Below are positions 10,483 to 21,475 of a stretch of DNA of 64,000 bases, in pieces. Positions within the stretch are counted from its first letter, which is position 1. Each line of letters begins with the position of its first letter. The stretch is from positions 11,853,310-11,917,309 of the forward strand of contig NC_037275.1 in the NCBI RefSeq assembly GCF_000002425.4, read 5' to 3'. The position numbers were made by a program, and so were the translations under genes. This DNA comes from Physcomitrium patens (Eukaryota; Streptophyta; Bryopsida; Funariales; Funariaceae). The notes beneath the pieces are model-generated. The model was not told where the DNA came from. It saw only the letters and a program-made list of their open reading frames with translations, and did no database searches.

Positions 10483-12193
10483 TGTTGTGATGTAACTCAA
10501 CTAATAGGTAAAAAAGTATAGAAATTATTATATTATAAAAGATCTTAGTTCAAAATATTATAGCAAATTATCTTAGAAATATAGATAATAGTCAAAAGGG
10601 TAGTAAAAATAAAAAGTAGTAATATTGCTTTTTACAAAATGAGCTTCTATTTACTTTGAAGGACCATAAGTAAGACAAAATAAAGTAAATTAGAAAATTA
10701 AACAATATTGGCATATAAAGAAAGAAATTAAGAATAGATTTTAGTAAAATTTACCTCAAGAAGCCAAAAATTGATACCTGAAGAGGACCAGTTGTCAACC
10801 TACATTGAAATCAGATCCTAAGGCACAAAATCAAACATCTATGGTGACTCTAGGATTCTTTTGAAGATCAGAGACTAAGATTTGATAGCAAACTTAATAA
10901 GGTTTTTGTGAGCATTGATTTTGTAAGATTTAGATTAATAATGACTTAATAAAACTCTTATAAAGTCAAGATTATTTTGGATGATTTGGATTTTTGTGAA
11001 ATCAAAGGGAGTTGATATTTTGGACACTTTCAAGAGTTTTTTAGTAGATTTATAAGTAAAATTTTGCAAGTCATTGGTTATAGTTGTGTTTAATATGAAT
11101 TAAGAATTTTAGCTTTATTTAGTATTTGAATTGATGATTATTAAGGTTTAAATGGATTGAGATCTTAGAAAGTAGAATTTTATATCTAATGAAGGTTTTC
11201 TAAGATTTCTTGAAATCTATTAATTATATTAGAGTAAAAGTTGTATATGTGAATAATAGACTTGTTTTCCTACGTATATGAGAAATTTAAAATCAACTTA
11301 ATAGGACAAAAGAGAGATATTAGCACTAGAAGATCAGTATTAAGGTTGGAGAAGGAGGCTGACCAACATCCGAGCAAATTTTAGGATTTTCTTTTCATTT
11401 GGTAAGTGCGATTGTCCTCAAATTTGTTGTACTTGTTTGTAAATAAGAGATTGAAAGGTATATAAAATTTTAAAAAAGATCAATGGTTTAATCATAATAT
11501 ATCAAGATTCTAAACTATCTTAGGATTTGGTTTAGGATTTAGGATTGGTTAAAATTTGATTTATGATTTAGGATTTAGTTAGGATTTGGGTTAGGATTTA
11601 GGATTTGGTTAAGATTTGATTTAGGATCTAGGATTGATTAGGATTTGATTTAGGATTTAGGATTGATTAGGATTTGATTTAGGATTTTGGATTTGGTTAG
11701 AATTTGATCTAAGATTTAAGATTTGATTAGGATTTGGTTAGGATTTGGTTTAAGATTTAGGGTTTGATTAGAATTTATCTAGGATTTGGTTTAATGTTTA
11801 GCAATTAGTTAGGATTTGATTTTAGATTTAAGGTTTGTCTAGGATTTGATTGAAGTCTATTAGGATTTCATGTGAGGTTAAATTAGAACTTAATTGAGAT
11901 TTATTTAAGATATATTATGATTATTTTAATATTTTTTTGAAACTTCTTAAAGATTCTTTTAAGGTTTATTGTGGATTATCTTTCAACTCCTTTAGGATTT
12001 CTAATTGTTTCTTTTGTAAATTCTTTAAGATTTCTTTTTAAATTTGATTAAAGCTTATTTAGTATTGTTAAGGTTTAATTAGAGTTTATTTAATATTCTA
12101 TTAGAATTAAGATTTTGTTATTACAATTTCTATTCTACCTTCTCCAATCAAGTGTCTGTTGCACTCTCAAGCAACATTTCACGTATTACAACA
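10483..12193 (+). repeat. 5' LTR of G (1.7 kb)
   Basis: Starts TGTTGTGATGTAAC and ends ATTACAACA. It is homologous along its whole length to the solo LTR S2 (23900-25647). It is followed 4 bp later by the primer-binding site. Confidence 0.85.
11521..11870 (+). repeat. Degenerate telomere-like repeats inside the G LTR
   Basis: Dense runs of TTTAGGATTTGG, GATTTAGGATT and similar words resemble the plant telomere unit TTTAGGG with substitutions. The homologous block in S2 (24955-25370) shows more GGGTTT words. Confidence 0.8.
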
Positions 12194-12197
12194 TATT

Positions 12198-12215
12198 TGG
12201 TGAACTTAATATGAA
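12198..12215 (+). promoter_or_regulatory. Primer-binding site of G, decayed tRNA-Trp type
   Basis: TGGTGAACTTAATATGAA. It corresponds to TGGTGAACCCGACATGAA at the same place in A and B after three C/G-to-T/A changes. Confidence 0.75.
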
Positions 12216-12263
12216 AAGCTTAAGGTAGAAGGTATTTGAAAAATTTCTTGAGTTGTTTGAATT

Positions 12264-12520
12264 ATGGAGAAGGAAAGCAAGAGAATTAAAAGAGAGACTA
12301 TGGATGGTGCTTCGACTAGAGCAATAAGTAGAGGTACTAGTAGAGGACAAGTTATGTATTTTATTTCAATTCTACAAGCATGTTTGAGGCTTTTTCCTTA
12401 TTCATGCAACAACAATAGGTTAAAAAACATAAAGAGGATATGGCAAATAAAGCATTATAAGTGATTGTAGATAAGATTGATCAATTTGAAAGAAAGGATA
12501 TTATAAAGTATTTAAAATGC
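12264..12520 (+). pseudogene. gag: Gag N-terminus of G
   Basis: Starts with ATG and a lysine/arginine-rich stretch (MEKESKRIKRE). Near the start it parallels A/B Gag: TSRGQ against SSKGQ. In another frame it reads KIDQFER...YLKCY against KIDQFDG...YLRCY. At 12520 the reading is cut by the LTR of F and resumes at 31018. A frameshift and stops make it non-functional. Confidence 0.75.
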
Positions 12521-12929
12521 TATCATAGACGTACAACTGAAGAAGGTTTGAGAAGATTCTAGGAGGTTTTAGAAGGTTCTAAAAAGATTCTTATAGATCC
12601 TAAAAGATTCTAAAAGGTTCTAATAGGTTCTAAGAAGGTTCTAGAAGGTTCCAATAGATTCTAAGAAAGTTCTAGAAGGTCATAGGAGATCTTAGAAGGT
12701 TCTAAGAGGCTTAAGATGTTTTAAGAAATTGCCAAAGAAGGATCTTAGGCTTACTTTGTTTCCAAGCCTTATGAAAACTTCTCAAGAAGTTTTCGAGGAC
12801 CTAATATATATATGAGTGAAAGTTGAAGGGATCCTTAGTCTCAACAATTTACTTCTTGTGATCTAGCTAGGACATTCTTGCTTTATATCTAGTTATTGTT
12901 TCAATATCGAGCTAACTCCATTTCTTAGT
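12521..12929 (+). repeat. 5' LTR of F, left part
   Basis: Starts TATCATAGACGTAC (TG decayed to TA) and matches the 3' LTR at 30566 onward. It includes ATATATATGAG and AGTCTCAACAA, the self-primer complement. It is interrupted at 12929 by insert M; the last 33 bp of the LTR are at 15117-15149. Confidence 0.8.
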
Positions 12930-14843
12930 TGTGAACTAAAATAAAGCTCCACTAATTGGAAGTTTATTCTAAGTCACAATAAATGAATTAACTATGTGAA
13001 TTTAAAAATAAAGCTATTATTTAAATTCTAATCTACTTATTACTTGCTCTTCTTCATACACCAAGTTATTAATCAAATCTTCTAACATTACTCACATTCA
13101 CAATGATAATTCATTCTTTAATTTCATGCAAAACAATTCTTTCTTCTACTTCTAATTAGATAATTTGATTTAAATTTTTATTTTATTTTATTTTATTTTT
13201 ATTATTAATATTATTATTATTTTTTATTGCATCATTTTTATTATTTTTTATTATTTTATTATTTTATCATTTTTAAAAAATATATAAATTTTTACTTCTT
13301 AATTAACTGATGGTAAAAGTAATTAATTAGGTTATCATCCTTAATCCAAAGTATTTTTAAATTTTTTAAAGGTTTGATTAAAAATTAAAAGCTAAAAATT
13401 AAAAGTAGAGTTTAAAAAATAAAAATAAAGTAAAAAATAAAAATAAAGTAAAGGTTGAAAAATAAAAAAAATAAAAGTAAAATGGAGAAGATTAAAAGTT
13501 AAAAATTAAAGCCAAAAGTGAATGGAGAAGTTAAAATTTACTTTAAAAAATAAAATAAAATAAAATAAAATAAAAAATAAATAAAGAGAGGTACAAGCAC
13601 AAGTACCTTGACAACACCTAAGGATTGAGAGAAGCACCCTCTTTTACTCCAAAATTCGCCAAAAATCCAAATTAGCTCTAAATCTAAAGACATTTATTGT
13701 ATTGGAAATTTAACTTCAAGATGCTTGTGTTCTGCAATTTTCATGGCAATCTAGTACCTAAATTAGAAGCAATGCTTCTTTAAAGTTGCATCATTGGACT
13801 TGCGGATGAAGCCGACCCCCCTTCACTCAAAAATTCGTTAAAAATTCATAATAAAATTTAACAAAATAATTTCAAAATTTCAAAATGATCCCATCAAATG
13901 GAATTGAGAAATGCCTTTTCAAAGTTGGGTTATTGAAATTGCCAAGGCAGCCGCCTCCTTTGCACTCAAAATTTCACCAAAAATTTGACTCAACTTCAAA
14001 TTAAACATGCCTTAGCTCGTTGGAAAGCTAATAACAAAGGCTATGTGAAGAAAAATCTTTACTTATAAATCATAAAAAACCACAGACTCATTGAAGAAAA
14101 TCCGAAGCCCCTCAAATCTTTTTGACTATGGAAATGGTTAATGACCACTAATTACAAGGGGCTCCTTTTAAACCACAATAAGCACCACCTATGATACAAA
14201 ACCAATTTTCATGTATTCCTAAAGTTCACAATGAGATCTAAGATCAAGAAAGAAGCAAAAAAATAAGATTAGGTTTAGGATTGAAACCACACATTGGCAT
14301 GGCTTCACCCTCATCAAAAGAAAGAGAGAGAGAGGCTTAGAAAACCAAACCACTCTTATACAATTGAGTGGTGGCTTGTAGAAGGGCGGCTACATCTCCA
14401 CCCTTGATCTCTAAGATTCCTAATGTAGATCTATGGCCTTGCTTTATCTAGGAGCTAATTTCGTGACGAAGGCTGATGGCTCTTGTAAGTAGAGAACAAA
14501 ATACTTTTTGATAAATCTAACTTAACCATTGTGTTTAAAAAACCTTTTTATGCTAAGATTGACTACTCACATCCATCAATCTATGCTCTTTTGTAACTTT
14601 TATGAAGGTTTTTTACTTACAAGGATTTAGGCAATATTTGTAAAATTCTTCAAATAATGAGAATTTTATTTCTCTACTTGCACTTTGAAGGAAAGGATGT
14701 TGATCTTATTTTCTTCACTCTACATGGTGCATTTGATGCCTCCATTGCATTTAAAAGGCTTCCATAAAGTAGAAGAATCACTTTGCCACTTACATTTGTT
14801 GAATTTGGAAAATTTTTCAAATCCATCATAATTAAACCTCACT

Positions 14844-14879
<36 letters not shown>

Positions 14880-15111
14880 ATACCAAGACTACTTTCTTTA
14901 TAATTCTTCTACTACTAACTAACTAAAAAAATATAGTCTTTATAGTTTTTTCTTACTAAACTCTATCCCAGATTATATGTCCGCTATTAGCAATCTATTT
15001 TCTAATTTTTTTCCTAAAATTCTAATATTAACTCATAAAATTTATATTTTAAGCACATTAAGTATACTTTTTTATACTAAATATTAAATTAAGTCAATTC
15101 AATGGCTCACA
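12930..15111. mobile_element. Insert M: 2.2-kb non-coding element, probably a solo LTR
   Basis: It splits the 5' LTR of F. Termini are TGTGAACT...GGCTCACA, that is TG...CA with TGTGA/TCACA inverted ends. Flanks TTAGT (12925-12929) and ATGGT (15112-15116) each differ by one base from the uninterrupted site TTGGT seen in the 3' LTR of F. It contains no coding frame. It holds (AAAAT)n and (TTTTA)n stretches (13160-13260, 13540-13590), a GAGAGAGAG run (about 14325) and a 32-T run (14847-14878). Confidence 0.7.
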
Positions 15112-15116
15112 ATGGT

Positions 15117-15149
15117 CTTGAATCCTTGTCTTGTATATGGTCCCTAATA
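15117..15149 (+). repeat. 5' LTR of F, right end, and primer site
   Basis: TCTTGAATCCTTGTC...CCCTAATA equals the end of the 3' LTR (30983-31017). Two nucleotides later TTGTCAAAACT (15152-15162) is a slightly decayed complement of the LTR 11-mer. Confidence 0.75.
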
Positions 15150-15354
15150 ATTTGTCAAAACTGCCATAAGACGATATTAGAAGATTGGCCTTTCTTGATA
15201 GAGAGTGAATTATCTATCTTCTTGGAAATACTATAGTTTTTTAGAGGTTAAAAATTACCCTTCCCTAGACTAGCATAGTTCTTTTCTTAATATTCTTTTG
15301 GTTTTTTTCTTTATACTATAGATTTTTTTTTTTTTTTTTTTTTTTTTTTCAAAA

Positions 15355-17559
15355 GTGAATATGATAGATTCTAAAGAGGTTAAATTAGATTCTATTATTA
15401 ATGCTCTTGAAGCATTGAGGATCAGGACAAAGACTTTGTTGAAGTAGAATGAAGAACTATATATGACCATACATCATGGTCAAGGAGCTAGAATGCCTCA
15501 ACCACCATATTAAATGGCAATCAAGGTTCCAAATTTTCAAACAACTATGTCTGCTTCAACAAACATGGGAAGTACATCCACTCAAGACAATGATTTGATA
15601 ACAATAATAACAAAAGAATGAAGGATCAACCTTTCGATGTTGCGATGTAATACGACTATGTAATAAAATTATAATTAAAATTAAATTTTTAATTAATATT
15701 TAATTATCTTAGTTCAATAATAATTCAAGGTATCTAAATATGACTTTTATAAAAGCCTCTTACATTATTTTCTTATCTTAATAGTTAGTAGGTTGAAGGA
15801 TGATTAGTACTTTTATCTTTTAGGCTATAGAGATTCTTTTATTACCTTAGAAAGACCATAAATTGATAAAATCAGATTAAAAGAGATAAATAATTAGTGA
15901 ATTTGATACTAAGATTAAATTAAGGATAGGATTGGACTAAAAAATCCTTAGGATAGGTTAGATTGAAACCTAAAGATTGATCATTTGTGAAATAGGGTCA
16001 AAATTAGATCTTTGGCCACAAAAATGACTGCCTAGGGTAAAATAGGATTTCATTTGAAGATCAAAGATTAGAATATGAGAGCTAGCTTCAAGTTCTTTTC
16101 AAAGGCATAATGCTTCTTTTTGTAGGATTTGTGACATCTTAACAATTATTATTCAAAGTTCGGATTTGTATTGGTGATTTGGATTTTATATAATACAATT
16201 AAAGCTAGCACTTTTGGATAGTTTGTGCAATTGGTATAAAATCTATGATTTAAAATTTGATACTATGTGGATTGTTGTATGTACTAAGTATACACAAAAT
16301 TTTGTCATAATCCAATAGTGAAATTGAGAGATATCTGAGTTTTGGTACAAGAACATACTACAAGTTTGTTATTTAGGATTAAGTGGACTTTCTATGATAT
16401 CTAGAGATTTACTAGTTGGTTCAATGTTGGTATTGGAAGACTTAAAGATTAAGCTATACACCAATTTTGAGTTGAAGTTAATAGTTGAAAAATAATAAAT
16501 CACTATTGGAACTTTTGTATCATCTTTCAAGTTGGTAGCCAAGTAATATCAATGCAATTTTTGGAGGTTTTTATACAATCTATATGTTGGATTGGACTGA
16601 AATTTCTCGAGTGTATAAAAGACTTACATTGACAATTGCATGCAAAATTTTACATCACGTGAATAATCAAATTAGAAGTTACAACTTCTCAAAGCTCACT
16701 GATTAGAGTTAGGATTTACAAGAAAAATCTAAATTGATTAAATATGAAAATAAAAAGATAATTGAGATTTATATATGATTGAAGCTATTAAGAAGAGTAT
16801 TTTTTAGTACTTTTGAATTGAAATTCGGATTATATTCTTCTCATATGAATGAAATCTATTAGAATTTCTTAGATATTTGTGAAACACAACTTTACCTTCT
16901 ATAGCTAAGTACTCGATGCATTTTCAAACAAGATACATGTAATATAATATCAAAAAAGTTTGATGGCACCCGTTCAAAATTTTATGGCTTTATGAATCAA
17001 GTACAATTAATCACCTTACTTCAATCTCAATAATATTCCATTGAAGCATCTTGTATTGGTTTGGTTAGAACCTTGTTCTTGAGTCAAGCTTTATCTTGGT
17101 TCGTTCCATTATTTAAAAAGAATTCTCCTATATTGCACAATTTTGAAGCATTTTTGGCACCATTTGATGAACATGATAAGGTTTGTTCTTCAACAACTAA
17201 AATTCAAAGCCTTCAATAAGGATCCCACTTTGTATCAATATATATCTCAGATTTCAGATAATTAATATGTAATATAAATTAGAAAGAAGATGCATTGATG
17301 AACCAATTTCATTGGGGATTAAGAGACGATATCAAAGACTTATTGTTATCTATGCCAAATCCTCTAACATTCAATGAAGCCATTAATCAAGCTATAAAGT
17401 GTAATAACCATTTATTTCAATGATGGCAAAATAAATATTCTTCAATTATGCCACATGTATACAAAAATTATTTTGTAGCTTCTTCACCATCCAATTCTAA
17501 TAAGCATTTGGAAGCAAAAGATATGCAGATTGATGCAGTTTGCTTCAAATCTCTTTCTG

Positions 17560-17599
<40 letters not shown>

Positions 17600-17670
17600 A
17601 AGGAAACTTGGCCTATGCTTATATTGTGGAAAATTTAACTACAAGGTAAATAATTGTTTAGGAAAATGCT
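15355..17670 (+). pseudogene. gag: Gag of F, interrupted by solo LTR S1
   Basis: The N-terminal part 15355-15637 is recognisable by position and stop-rich reading. The frame resumes at 16954 with KKFDGTRSKFYGFMNQVQL, then WGLRDDIKDLLLSMP (about 17310-17350) and NEAINQAIKCNNHLF. It ends in a zinc knuckle CLYCGKFNYKVNNC (about 17615-17655) whose His is replaced by Tyr. A run of 34 A at 17563-17596 replaces the charged linker EEKTRR-type segment of relatives and encodes poly-lysine. Not functional. Confidence 0.75.
15638..16949 (+). mobile_element. Solo LTR S1 (group 2, G type) in gag of F
   Basis: Starts TGTTGCGATGTAATACGAC and ends GTAATATAATA. It is related to the G LTR but lacks the telomere-like block. 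It is flanked by the 4-bp duplication TCGA (15634-15637) / TCAA (16950-16953). Removing it and one duplication copy restores the F gag frame before KKFDGT. Confidence 0.8.
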
Positions 17671-17779
17671 AGCAAATATATCAAATGAAGAGTGCGATCA
17701 CATCATCAAAAGCTTTGTAGAAAAACAAGGGCTTCTAGCCATAGTAGGGATTATGCAGCTAAATTCTTTACTATCATAA

Positions 17780-18446
17780 ATTAAAAAAAAATCTTATACT
17801 CTCTCTCAGCTCTTCTTATTCTTTTACTATATTTATACAATTAGGAGTTACAAAATTATAGTGTCATACATTACTTGACTCAGGAGCCTTTGCATGTTTT
17901 ATTGATGATGAATTTTTTAGATCACAAAATTTGTAGAGTCAAAAAAATCCAAAGCCGTATATATAGAAGTAATAGATAGTCGATTTTTATCCTTTGAAGA
18001 CGTCACTTATGAAATAATTCCGTTAGAAATAATCTTTGACAACTATAGCAGCTAAATAGTATTCAATGTCAATAAGTCACCATCAAGTTTAGTTATTTTA
18101 CCACTCTCATGACTTGGAAAATAGAATCCACAGATAGATTGGATATCCCAAAATTAGAATGTCTTCTAGTAGATCATAGAATCCTCAAATCTATGAAAAA
18201 GCTTCTAACATCCAATAAGTCAAAATTTAAACAACATTTATTTATTGAAGCTAGAATATTTGTGACAGTGGCCAAATAAGTTACTATGTTTTCTATCTAT
18301 GCAAATCTACAATTGAAACCTATAGTTGCTTCAACAAGAATTCTAGAGGTGTATAAGGATTTTGTAAATGTAATTGAAAAAAAAAATACAGATATCCTAC
18401 TAAAGCATCTCTCTTATAATTAAACAATTGACCTTTAAGAAGGTGC
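17780..18446 (+). pseudogene. Protease region of F
   Basis: Decayed retropepsin with LLDSGAFACFIDDEF-like reading near 17865-17915 (catalytic DSG preserved, frame broken). Later blocks match J, such as the YSMSISHHQV region. It ends at the DLQEGA junction where H is inserted (GGTGC, 18442-18446). Confidence 0.65.
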
Positions 18447-19005
18447 TTTCATGGATATACACATGTAAGCCAATAATTACATGTATAAATATATAGAAGT
18501 AAATAAAATTAAGTAAAAATAAATTAATTCTATAGTATTTGATATATAAGCTTCCTAGAAGCTTCATAGACGTTTCTTTGATTTTATAGGTATCTTTAAT
18601 TGACTTTTTGGGATTAGAAACGTGGTCAACAAGTTGGCCATGTGCCACACATGTTGTTAGCTTGAAGATCAAGCTAACTATGTGGCCCACACGTAGAAAA
18701 ACTTGCCTTGTAAGTCAAGGCATGTGTCTTATAAAGTCAACACATATTGGAGGTCCTATAGAACGTCACCACGTAGCCCCTAGTTAGATAGTATATATAG
18801 AGACAAGAGTGAAGCCTTCTTCACTCTTGTCAACTCATTTCTTACTTCTAGTCTAGTTTCAAGGATCTCTAGTTTTCTTAACTTTTGGCAATAGCCATTC
18901 CAATTTCTTTCTTAATATATATATTAACTTATTTCTATTTTATCATCTTTCTTTGAAAGAAGCCTCACTTGTTTATTTTTCTTTATCATATTCTTGTCTT
19001 TGATA
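18447..19005 (+). repeat. 5' LTR of H (559 bp)
   Basis: Starts TTTCATGGATATAC (TG decayed to TT) and ends CTTTGATA. A TATATATAG box lies at 18792-18800. It is followed by a 13-bp perfect hairpin (18802-18814 with 18819-18831) and the 11-mer ACTCTTGTCAA (18823-18833). The primer-site copy after the LTR is TTGACAATAAT (19008-19018), a decayed complement. Confidence 0.85.
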
Positions 19006-19095
19006 GATTGACAATAATACACTTACAATATCAAAGCTTTATCTAATCTTGATTAAAAGTGGATTACCTCTTTTTCTTGATAAGACATAAGCATA

Positions 19096-19123
19096 TTAGA
19101 AGTTGCAAATTACCTTCTTCTAA
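19096..19123 (+). repeat. Leader hairpin of H
   Basis: TTAGAAG (19096-19102) and CTTCTAA (19117-19123) around the 14-nt loop TTGCAAATTACCTT. Confidence 0.75.
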
Positions 19124-19217
19124 CCTGATATTGTCCTTAGTATTTTCTTTGGTTTGAAGTCCTCTCTTCTATTTGTGTTGAGCAATATTAGATATTTTTT
19201 CTTTTCTAAGTGTTATC

Positions 19218-20180
19218 ATGGCAGAACTTGCTAAAATGAAAAGTGCAATGGTATAAATACAAGAAAAATTGAGGGAGTTAATGCTTGCAATGCATCAACT
19301 CAATTTACTACCACAAGGAGCAACAAGATTGGCAGGAAGTGAAGATATAGAAATGATTGGAGCTGCTTCAACATCTACACCAAATCATGTCCCTTCTTCT
19401 ATGGTGGAACACCCTTCCAGTATTAGAGAACAAAGCATTGTCCTATCCGAGAAGTTTGATGGCACTAGATCAAAATTTAGAGGATTTATCAATCAAGTAT
19501 AACTTGTGATTGAACTTCAAACCCAAAGCTATCCAACTCGAGGATCTTAAGTTAGATTCATTGGTACACTTCTTTCAGGTTTAGCATTATTATGGTTTTT
19601 ATCTTTTGTTGAATGACGAGATCCAATATTGGATAATTTAGAGGCTTTTTTGGTGGAGTTTTGATCCATGCATGGAAAACATGATACAATTCGTATTGCA
19701 ACTAATAAGATCCATATTTTATGACAAGACAATCGATCAGTAACTTTGTATGCTTCACAATTTTGACAACTTGTAACTGATATCAAGTGGGATGATGCTG
19801 TACTTATTAACCAATTTCTCTACGGATTATAATGTGAGGTAAAAAAAATTAATGCTTAACTTACTTTATCTTCAAACATTGAGTCAAATAATTGACTTTG
19901 ATGTGAAGTGAGACAATCATATTTTTGAATTTCAATCTGAGAATCGTATAAGTGGACCTCAATGTAACTATAATTCAATAGCAATACCAACATCTCTTCA
20001 ACACATACATTCAAAAGTAGAGGATATGTAAATTGATGTAGTACATTTCAAATCGCTTACTGAGGAAGAAAAGACTCGTCGTCGTCAAGAAGGATTGTGC
20101 TTATATTGTGGAGAACCTAAGCACACTGCTCAATATTATCCAAAGAAGCAATGCAACCATAAATACTATTCTAGGACCTA
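19218..20180 (+). pseudogene. gag: Gag of H
   Basis: ATG at 19218 (MAELAKMKSAM) with an in-frame TAA soon after. Then comes an open stretch to 19502 with RELMLAMHQLN and KFDGTRSKFRGFINQV. Further stops and a frameshift follow, including CAA-to-TAA changes. Capsid blocks (NRSVTLYASQF, DIKWDDAVLINQFLYGL) and the knuckle CLYCGEPKHTAQYYPKK (Cys lost) follow to about 20150. After the knuckle the sequence jumps directly to the RT start, so protease is missing compared with J. Confidence 0.75.
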
Positions 20181-20189
20181 AACATCTTT

Positions 20190-21475
20190 CACTACTCAAT
20201 TGACCTTCAAGAAGGAGCACAACTGCCATTTGGACTAATCTATAATTTATCTCAAAATAAATTGGCTAAACTTAAGGAGTATATTGAAGAGAATTTGGCC
20301 AAGAATTTCATACACCATTCCAAATTTCTAGTAGGAGTTCCAATTTTATTTGTGAAGAAAAAAGATGGATGATTGCGGATGTGTGTCGATTATTGAGGAC
20401 TCAACAAAATCACCATCAAGAATAGGTACCCACTACCTTTGATATCTAGACTCTTTGATCAATTGAATGAAGCTAAGATCTATACAAAAATAGATCTACA
20501 AAGAGCATACAATCTAGCACGCATCAAAAAAAAGAGATAAATAGAAGACTGCGTTTCAAATTAAGGTATGGACATTTTGAATACAACGTCATACCTTTTG
20601 GACTTACAAATGTATCAGTATCATTTCAACATCTAATGAATGATGTCTTTCAAGAGTTTTTAGATGATTTTGTTGTCTGTTATCTAGACGACATCTTAAT
20701 CTATTTTAAAAATTCAAAAGAATATGGACTTTATGTTTTCCAAGTATTACAAAAATTAAAAGATGCAGGACTTTATGCCAAGATAAAAAAGTATTTATTT
20801 CATACTACTCAAGTCGACTTCTTAGGATACATCATTTCAAATGATGGACTTATGATGGATCCTAAGAAAGTTCAAACTATTACGGATTGGAAGATCTCAA
20901 AAATAGTAAAAGATGTCCACTACTTTTTGGGATTTGCCAACTACTATCGGATCTTCATCAAAGACTTCTCTCAAGTTATAGCTCTACTTACACATTTGAC
21001 TTGCAAAGACAAACTTCAATGGAATCAAGAAGCAGAAGTAGCATTTGAAGCTTTGAAGACAATCTTTGTTTTTGCACCAATCTTGTATCGCGTCAATTTT
21101 TCTAAGCCATTTTTTATGGAAATAGATACATCAGACTTTGCTTTGAATGTCGTATTATCACAAATAGAAACAAATGATAAACTTCATCCAATAGCTTTTC
21201 ATTCCAAAAAAATTTTAGCAGCCAATTCAACTATGAGATCCATGACAAAGAATTTCTTACAATGGTGGATTTGTTTCAAGAATGGCACTATTATTTAGAA
21301 GGTGCTTCTAGCCCAGTCACAGTATATACAGATCACAAGAACTTTGAATATTTTATATTAGTACAAGTTTTGAATTGTCACCAAGCCCATTGGAGTATGT
21401 TTTTGTCAAGATTCGAATTCAAGATCACTTATTGACCAGGAAAATAACAAGGTTTGTCAAATGCACTGTCTAGAC
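20190..21475 (+). pseudogene. RT and RNase H of H
   Basis: RT begins with DLQEGAQLPFG. It keeps [13 protein letters not shown], a stop in the DGSLRMCVDY block and a degraded [10 protein letters not shown]. The long open stretch 20636-21298 holds EFLDDFVVCYLDDILIYFKN, where the catalytic YLDD is intact, then VDFLGYIISNDGL and FLGFANYYRIF. RNase H blocks are IDTSDFALNVVLSQ (catalytic Asp present), HPIAFHSKKI, and after a frameshift YTDHKNFEYF near 21335-21355. It ends with GLSNALSRRSY. RT copies element RNA and RNase H removes the template strand, by family knowledge. This copy is inactive because of stops and frameshifts. Confidence 0.8.

Larger units (their letters stand above)
10483..12520 (+). 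mobile_element. Element G, piece 1: 5' LTR, primer site and gag start
   Basis: G is an old group 2 element (FLDD-type RT, tRNA-Trp-type primer site). Its internal region continues at 31018-31942, 37061-37190, 47936-49380 (inverted) and 61602-64000. Each junction continues the same protein alignment to elements A and B, and three of the four interrupting elements leave matching target duplications. The 3' end of G is beyond the window. Confidence 0.85.

Noticed and set aside
11521-11870. True interstitial telomere or chromosome-end scar
   Set aside because: The same block is found at the same place in an independent LTR copy (S2), so it belongs to the LTR.
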